From: Streptomyces tubercidicus
GTDB taxonomy: Bacteria > Actinomycetota > Actinomycetes > Streptomycetales > Streptomycetaceae
DNA: 64,000 nucleotides
Direction: 5' to 3'
Assembly: GCF_027497495.1 (NCBI RefSeq)
Contig: NZ_CP114205.1
Coordinates: forward strand, 4,092,001-4,156,000
Both the position numbers and the translations under genes were made by a program. Shown piece by piece: positions 58,765-64,000 of the stretch (positions are counted from its first letter, which is position 1; every line of letters starts with the position of its first letter). Below the pieces are notes generated by a model, which had not been told where the DNA came from, made no database searches, and saw only the letters and a list, made by a program, of their open reading frames with translations.

Positions 58765-59901
58765 GTGCGAAACGACTCGGACGAGAACCCGCGCGGCGCC
58801 GGGGGCGAACGGCCGCGGCCCGCCGGCCCGTTGCTGCCCATCGAGGCCCGCCGTGCCGCGGCCTGGTGCCTGGTGGCGTTGCTGATCGCGGCCGTGCTGG
58901 CCGTCGGGGTATGGCTGTGCGTCGAACTGAGCGCGGCCGTGGTGCCCGTACTGCTGGCGCTGCTCGGCAGCGGGCTGCTCGGGCCGCTCTACCGGCGGCT
59001 GGTGGCGATGAAGCTCAACCGTTCACTGGCGGCCGGACTGACCTGTGCGGTCCTCGTGGTGGTGGTCGGCGGCGCCGGATACATCGTCGTCAGTGCGCTG
59101 GTCGACACCGGTGACCAGATCCTCGCCTCGCTCAGGAACGCCGCCCGGGACCTGTCCCAGCACTTCGGGGCGGCCGGTACCTCGCTCAATGACCTCGCTG
59201 CCAAGTCCAAGGACCTGGTCGCCAAGTTCGGGAGCACCGCGGCCTCCGGGCTGCTGGCCGGTGTCAGCGTCGTAGGGCAGTTCCTCGCCGCTTCGGTCCT
59301 CGCCCTGCTGCTGACCTTCTTCTTCCTGCGGGACTCCGACAAGGCCGTACGCGCCCTGCGGGACTGGGCGCCCGGCAGCTCCGCACCGCAGCTGGAGCGG
59401 ATGGCCCGCCGCGGCTTCCAGAGCATCGAGGGCTTTATGCGCGGCACCACCTTCATCGCGCTGATCGACGCCATCTGCATCACCGTCGGACTGCTGATCC
59501 TTCAGGTGCCGGGCGCGGTCGGCCTGGGCGCACTGGTCTTCGTCGGTGCCTATATCCCCTACCTCGGCGCCTTCATCTCCGGCGCGGTGGCGATCCTGGT
59601 GGCGCTGGCCGACCGCGGCTTCGTGATCGCGCTGTGGGCGCTGGGCGTCGTTCTCGCCGTGCAGGTGCTGGAGGGGCATGTCCTCCAGCCGATGATCCAG
59701 AGCCGTACGGTCCAGATGCATCCGGCGACCGTGATGCTGGCGATCACCGCGGGCGCCAGCCTCGCCGGCATCCTCGGCATGCTGCTGTCCGTCCCGCTGA
59801 CCGCCGCGCTGACCGGTGTGCTGCACGAGCTACGGATGCACTACGCCGCGGGCTCGGACTCCGACGACAGCGGACCCGCCGCCTCCGCCGCCTCCTCGTA
59901 G
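58765..59901 (+). CDS. AI-2E family transporter (DUF20)
   Basis: The 378 residues have seven to eight hydrophobic segments in the AI-2E exporter pattern: the paired helices after residue 30, a soluble stretch DTGDQILASLRNAARD-type, FLRDSDKAVRA and the conserved LGAFISGAVAILVALADRG, in part, with QPMIQSRTVQMHP near the end. GTG 58765 is chosen because it begins the conserved hydrophilic start; a TTG at 58720 is possible. Its 3' end overlaps the convergent phosphatase gene by 61 bp. Members export autoinducer-2 or other solutes. Confidence 0.88.
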   Translation: MRNDSDENPRGAGGERPRPAGPLLPIEARRAAAWCLVALLIAAVLAVGVWLCVELSAAVVPVLLALLGSGLLGPLYRRLVAMKLNRSLAAGLTCAVLVVVVGGAGYIVVSALVDTGDQILASLRNAARDLSQHFGAAGTSLNDLAAKSKDLVAKFGSTAASGLLAGVSVVGQFLAASVLALLLTFFFLRDSDKAVRALRDWAPGSSAPQLERMARRGFQSIEGFMRGTTFIALIDAICITVGLLILQVPGAVGLGALVFVGAYIPYLGAFISGAVAILVALADRGFVIALWALGVVLAVQVLEGHVLQPMIQSRTVQMHPATVMLAITAGASLAGILGMLLSVPLTAALTGVLHELRMHYAAGSDSDDSGPAASAASS

Positions 59902-61994
59902 AGCTCGAACCAGGTCGACTTGCCGTCGCCGCGCGGATCCACGCCCCACGCCCCGGCCAGCAGCTCCAGCAGCATCAGACCGCGCCCCGAGGACGCCAGT
60001 TCGCCGGGAGAGCGGCGGTGCGGCAGCTCATCGCTGCTGTCGGCGACATCGACGCGGATCCGCCGGGCGCCCCGCTCACCGGTGATCTCGGCGACCAGCA
60101 CGGCATCCCCGTCGGTGTGCAGCAGAACATTGGTGACCATCTCGGAGACCATCAGCACCGCCGAGTCCACCTGGTCCGGGTCGGCCCAGTCGTGCAGCAC
60201 CTCCCGCACCTGGCGGCGCGCCTCGGCGATCCGCTCCGGCTCGGCCTGCGCGATGGAGAGCACGGTGCGCCGGACGGGCCGCGGGGCCGGCAGACCGCCG
60301 GCGCCGACCGCACAGGCGGCGGCGTCGCGGCGCAGTAGCAGTACGGCGATATCGTCCTCGCGGCGGTCCACCAGCGGCCCGGTGGTGTGGTGCGACGGCG
60401 GCCCGTGCACGGCCTGGACCAGCGCATCGGCGAGCCGCTCCAGACTCTCGCCGTCCTCGCCGCCCTCCCACTCCTCAAGGACCCCGCGCAGCCGCGCCCA
60501 GCCGGTCTCCAGATCGTGGCCGCCGGTCTCGATCAGCCCGTCGGTGCACACCATCATGGTCTCGCCGGGCTCCAGGACGAGCCGGGTGGTGGGGTAGTCG
60601 GTGTCCGGGACGATGCCCAGCGGCAGCCCGCCCGCGGTGGGCCGGACCAGCGTCGTGCCGTCGCTCATCCGGATCGCCGGATCGGGGTGGCCGGCCCGCG
60701 CGATGTCCAGCAGCCCCGTCGCCGGATCCACCTCGATGTAGAGGCAGGTCGCGAAGCGCTGGTCCTCGCCGTGGCCGCGGAGCTCGGTCTCATTGATCCC
60801 GGCCAGGAAGCGGGAGGCGCGGGAGAGCACCGCATCGGGGTGATGGCCCTCGGACGCATAGGCCCGCAGCGCGATCCGCAGCTGCCCCATCAGGCCCGCG
60901 GCCCGTACGTCGTGCCCCTGGACATCCCCGATGACCAGCGCGATCCGGCCGGACGGCAGCGGGATCATGTCGTACCAGTCGCCGCCGACCTCCAGACCGC
61001 CGCCGGTCGGGACGTAGCGGGCCGCGACCGTCATCCCCGGGATGTCCGGCTGCACCGTCGGCATCATGCTGCGCTGCAGCCCCAGTGCCAGCTCCTGCTG
61101 CTCCTCCTGCATCCCGGCCCTGGCCAGCGCCTGGGCCAGCATCCGGGCGACGGTGCTCAGCACCGAGCGCTCATCGGGGGTGAACGCCACCGGCTGGGCG
61201 AACGCCGCCATCCAGGCGCCGATCGTCCGGCCCGCGTTCACCAGCGGCAGGAACGCCCAGGACGTCCGGTGGAAGCGGGCGGCCGGTGGCCAGGTGGCGG
61301 GGTAGCGGCGGCGGTAGTCCTCCGGGGTCGGAAGGTAGCTGGCCCGGCCGGTGCGGACGACCTCGGCGGCCGGGTGTTCGGCCGTCAGCGCCAGGCCGCC
61401 GAACGGCCGCTCATCGCCGGACGGGTGGCCGTGCCGGCCGATGACCGACAGCCGGTCGCCCTCGATGGCGAAGACCGCCAGCCCGTCGGGCATGAACCCC
61501 GGCATCGACAGTCCGGCCGCGACCCGCAGCACTTCGGCGGTGGACCGTGCCTCGGCCAGCGCCCGGCCCGCGTCCAGCAGAAACGCCTCCCGGGAGCGCC
61601 GCCAGTCGCCGGTGATCGGGGTGTGCGCGGCAGAGGTACCCGGCTGCGGCTCGGGCACCTCCTGCAGGGTGCCGACCAGCTCGAAGCCGCCGTCGCCGAT
61701 CCGGGGGCGGGAGCGGGTGCGGACGGTGCGCTGCACCCGCCCTTGCTCGTCCACGATGCGCAGCCGGGCCTCGGCGAGCGTCTGCTCGGCCACCGCGAGC
61801 TGCACGATGCCGTTGACCTCGGCGAAGTCGACGGGATGGAAACGGGAGCGCACCGCGGCCTGGGTCAGTTCCACCGGTGTGGCGGGCAGCCCGAGCAGCC
61901 GGGCCGCTTCGGCGTCGAGGGTCACCCGATCCGATGCGTGGTCCCAGCGCCACAGGCCCGTCGCGATGGCGGCCAGGAGATCCTCGGTGCGCAT
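59841..61994 (-). CDS. SpoIIE-type PP2C phosphatase with PAS, GAF and HATPase domains
   Basis: The 717-residue protein runs PAS-like domain (1-115), GAF domain (about 140-300), SpoIIE/PP2C phosphatase (320-545) with GGDWYDM and GDVQGHD metal Asp motifs, ARAGHPDP and MMVCTDGLIE, then a histidine-kinase-like ATPase domain (about 575-695, MVSEMVTNVLLHTDG, GRGLMLLE). Such multi-domain regulators dephosphorylate anti-anti-sigma factors and also act as anti-sigma-like serine kinases. The start ATG at 61994 gives the full PAS. It overlaps the AI-2E gene by 61 bp at the 3' end. Confidence 0.92.
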   Translation of the reverse strand: MRTEDLLAAIATGLWRWDHASDRVTLDAEAARLLGLPATPVELTQAAVRSRFHPVDFAEVNGIVQLAVAEQTLAEARLRIVDEQGRVQRTVRTRSRPRIGDGGFELVGTLQEVPEPQPGTSAAHTPITGDWRRSREAFLLDAGRALAEARSTAEVLRVAAGLSMPGFMPDGLAVFAIEGDRLSVIGRHGHPSGDERPFGGLALTAEHPAAEVVRTGRASYLPTPEDYRRRYPATWPPAARFHRTSWAFLPLVNAGRTIGAWMAAFAQPVAFTPDERSVLSTVARMLAQALARAGMQEEQQELALGLQRSMMPTVQPDIPGMTVAARYVPTGGGLEVGGDWYDMIPLPSGRIALVIGDVQGHDVRAAGLMGQLRIALRAYASEGHHPDAVLSRASRFLAGINETELRGHGEDQRFATCLYIEVDPATGLLDIARAGHPDPAIRMSDGTTLVRPTAGGLPLGIVPDTDYPTTRLVLEPGETMMVCTDGLIETGGHDLETGWARLRGVLEEWEGGEDGESLERLADALVQAVHGPPSHHTTGPLVDRREDDIAVLLLRRDAAACAVGAGGLPAPRPVRRTVLSIAQAEPERIAEARRQVREVLHDWADPDQVDSAVLMVSEMVTNVLLHTDGDAVLVAEITGERGARRIRVDVADSSDELPHRRSPGELASSGRGLMLLELLAGAWGVDPRGDGKSTWFELYEEAAEAAGPLSSESEPAA

Positions 61995-62272
61995 TGCCTC
62001 ACTTTAGGGGCGTTTGACGGCGCCCCACCAGCGAGCTGGACGTGACCATCGTCCCAGTCGGGACGCCCCGGACCGGTCCCGATGGCTCTGATGCGTATAT
62101 GTCAATGAGGAGGTGCGGGCCGGGACGGTAACCTGGAGCGGTTATGTCAATCCTGGGGTGGCCTTTCGGGTGATCCACGGGGAGAGCGACCGGGCGTTGG
62201 AGCCCGTACTCCTTTTCCTCTCCCTCTCCCGACAACTCCTCACCTCGACACTCGCGACGACTTGGATGAGCG

Positions 62273-64000
62273 ATGCACCGGTACCGGTCCCATAACTGCG
62301 GCGAGCTCCGAGCCACGGACGTCGACGCCGACGTCCGCCTCAGCGGCTGGCTGCACAATCGACGTGACCTGGGCGGCATCCTCTTCATCGATCTGCGCGA
62401 CCACTACGGTCTGGTCCAGCTCGTCGCCCGCCCCGGTACGCCGGCCAACGAGGCCCTCGGCTCGCTGACCAAGGAGACCGTCGTCCGCATCGACGGCAAG
62501 GTCAGCGCGCGCGGTGCCGACAACGTCAACCCCGACCTGCCGACCGGTGAGATCGAGATCGAGGTCTCCGAGGTCGAGGTGCTCGGCGCCGCCGACCAGA
62601 TCCCCTTCACGATCAACGCGGACGACGGCGTCAACGAGGAGAAGCGCCTCGAATACCGCTTCCTCGATCTGCGCCGCGAGCGGATGCACCGCAACATCAT
62701 GCTGCGCACCGCGGTCATCTCCGCCATCCGTCACAAGATGGTGGCCCTCGGCTTCAACGAGATGGCGACCCCGATCCTGTCCGCGACCTCCCCCGAGGGC
62801 GCCCGCGACTTCCTGGTCCCCTCCCGCCTGCACGCCGGCAAGTTCTATGCGCTGCCGCAGGCCCCGCAGCAGTTCAAGCAGCTGCTGATGATCGCCGGGT
62901 TCGACCGCTACTTCCAGATCGCGCCCTGCTTCCGTGACGAGGACGCCCGCGCGGACCGCTCGCCGGGCGAGTTCTACCAGCTCGACATCGAGATGAGCTT
63001 CGTCGAGCAGGAGGACGTCTTCGGGCCCGTCGAGAAGCTGATGACCGAGCTGTTCACCGAGTTCGGCAACGGCCGCACGGTCACCTCGCCGTTCCCGCGC
63101 ATCCCGTTCCGCGAGGCGATGCTCAAGTACGGCTCCGACAAGCCGGACCTGCGCGCCGAGCTGGAGCTGGTGGATGTCTCCGACGTCTTCGCGGGCTCCG
63201 GCTTCAAGGCCTTCGCCGACAAGCACGTCCGCGCCCTGGCCGTGCCGGACACCGCCGACCAGCCGCGCAAGTTCTTCGACCAGCTGGGCGACTTCGCCGT
63301 TCAGCAGGGCGCCAAGGGCCTGGCCTGGGTCCGGGTCGGTGAAGAGAACGCGCTGACCGGCCCGATCGCCAAGTTCCTCACCGAGGATGACGTCAAGGCG
63401 CTGGTCGCCGCCCTGGACCTCAAGCCCGGTCACGCCGTCTTCTTCGGTGCCGGTGCGTTCGACGAGGTCTCCAAGATCATGGGCGCGGTCCGGGTCGAGG
63501 TCGCCAAGCGCGCCGGTCACTTCGTCGAGGACGAGTTCCGCTTCTGCTGGATCGTCGACTTCCCGATGTTCGAGAAGGACGAGGACACCGGCAAGATCGA
63601 GTTCTCGCACAACCCGTTCTCCATGCCGCAGGGCGGTCTGGAGGCCCTGGAGACCCAGGACCCGCTGGACATCCTGGCCTGGCAGTACGACATCGTCTGC
63701 AACGGCACCGAGCTGTCCTCCGGCGCGATCCGGAACCACGAGCCCGAGGTCATGTACAAGGCCTTCGCGCTCGCCGGATACGACAAGGAGACGGTCGAGG
63801 CGGAGTTCGGCGGCATGCTCCGGGCGTTCAAGTTCGGCGCCCCGCCGCACGGCGGCATCGCCCCGGGCGTCGACCGCATCGTCATGCTGCTGGCCGACGA
63901 GCCCAACATCCGCGAGACCATCGCCTTCCCGCTCAACGGCAACGCCCAGGACCTGCTGATGGGCGCCCCGAGCGAGGTCGAGGAGGCACGCCTCAAGGAG
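62273..64000 (+). CDS. aspS: Aspartyl-tRNA synthetase (3' end cut by window)
   Basis: The first 576 codons are present with no stop before the right edge; family length is about 590, so only a few residues are missing. The N-terminal OB-fold anticodon-binding domain (HNRRDLGGILFIDLRDHYG), motif 2 with FRDEDARADRSPGEFYQLD, and motif 3 GGIAPGVDRIVML are present, as are the bacterial insertion domain and FSHNPFSMPQGG. It charges tRNA-Asp with aspartate. Its sequence style (RRDLGG rather than RRDHGG; ADRSPGEFYQLD) resembles alphaproteobacterial AspRS as I remember it. The ATG at 62273 follows the conserved GATG context; the leader from a possible TAACCT -10 (62128) is about 130 bases. Confidence 0.95.
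   Translation, partial: MHRYRSHNCGELRATDVDADVRLSGWLHNRRDLGGILFIDLRDHYGLVQLVARPGTPANEALGSLTKETVVRIDGKVSARGADNVNPDLPTGEIEIEVSEVEVLGAADQIPFTINADDGVNEEKRLEYRFLDLRRERMHRNIMLRTAVISAIRHKMVALGFNEMATPILSATSPEGARDFLVPSRLHAGKFYALPQAPQQFKQLLMIAGFDRYFQIAPCFRDEDARADRSPGEFYQLDIEMSFVEQEDVFGPVEKLMTELFTEFGNGRTVTSPFPRIPFREAMLKYGSDKPDLRAELELVDVSDVFAGSGFKAFADKHVRALAVPDTADQPRKFFDQLGDFAVQQGAKGLAWVRVGEENALTGPIAKFLTEDDVKALVAALDLKPGHAVFFGAGAFDEVSKIMGAVRVEVAKRAGHFVEDEFRFCWIVDFPMFEKDEDTGKIEFSHNPFSMPQGGLEALETQDPLDILAWQYDIVCNGTELSSGAIRNHEPEVMYKAFALAGYDKETVEAEFGGMLRAFKFGAPPHGGIAPGVDRIVMLLADEPNIRETIAFPLNGNAQDLLMGAPSEVEEARLKE

Noticed and set aside
62098..62151. Direct repeat TATGTCAAT (two copies, 45 bp apart) before aspS
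   Set aside because: It could be a minus-strand TTGACA pair, but no -10 boxes fit at either copy and function is unclear.
62113..62295. Small ORF in the aspS leader
   Set aside because: It has no ribosome binding site, no recognisable features, and overlaps the aspS start.
62240..63850. Long antisense ORF opposite aspS
   Set aside because: The plus strand encodes a full-length conserved AspRS; the antisense frame is a typical high-GC shadow.

Overview
The window is high-GC chromosomal DNA from an actinomycete, almost certainly a Streptomyces or close relative. The evidence is GTG and TTG starts, an actinobacterial proteasome activator (Bpa), PASTA Ser/Thr kinases, FhaA, SARP, HxlR and LURP-one families, and perfect Streptomyces-type parS sites (GTTTCACGTGAAAC). 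I found no integrase, transposase, phage or CRISPR signature. The parS sites place the segment in the core near oriC. From memory, the gene order resembles the fhaA-to-aspS region of S. coelicolor.

Layout. 1-5.1 kb: a truncated FhaA gene, tRNA-Leu(CAG) with a strong terminator, an azoreductase with a divergent HxlR regulator, a MarR gene with two identical operators, and a DUF2252 gene. 5.1-7.1 kb: a repeat-filled spacer, a J-domain protein and a rhodanese. 7.1-19 kb: a phenylacetate block with an acyl-CoA dehydrogenase, the tightly overlapping paaABCDE epoxidase operon, a DUF5819/HTTM/TrmH operon, paaN, and divergent paaH-paaR; PaaR-type palindromes lie at both promoters. 19-27.5 kb: an Lrp regulator divergent from a branched-chain 2-oxoacid dehydrogenase operon (bkdABC), then mobA, moeA and a K+ channel in one overlapping unit. 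27.6-34 kb: a quinone oxidoreductase, a His-rich wall-linked protein, two parS sites, bpa, and two divergent Ser/Thr kinases.

34-43.5 kb: an APH-like kinase, an orphan NarL-type regulator, a second bkdABC set, a small membrane protein, a GNAT-Nudix fusion and a GntR-MFS operon. 43.5-54.7 kb: a mycothiol-dependent isomerase, LURP-one divergent from an NHL-thioredoxin protein, envelope proteins (two DUF4232 lipoproteins, an HTH-membrane protein, an NlpC/P60-like protein), and an M18 aminopeptidase coupled to a SARP/NB-ARC regulator. 55-64 kb: a FadE5-like acyl-CoA dehydrogenase, SseB, pirin, an AI-2E family exporter, a SpoIIE-type phosphatase and nearly all of aspS.

The metabolic theme is acyl-CoA production: phenylacetate ring epoxidation and oxidation, two branched-chain 2-oxoacid dehydrogenases and two acyl-CoA dehydrogenases. 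The most distinctive signals are regulatory. There are seven parS-like sites, three PaaR-like palindromes (one in front of bkd), a repeated DnaA-box-like 15-mer beside them, 11-bp-phased SARP heptamers in front of a lipoprotein gene, twin MarR operators, long dyads at two promoters, and about eleven apparently leaderless genes. I saw no clearly new multi-gene defence or biosynthetic system. The best candidates for undescribed biology are the DUF5819-HTTM pair, the SARP-lipoprotein circuit and the GNAT-Nudix fusion.
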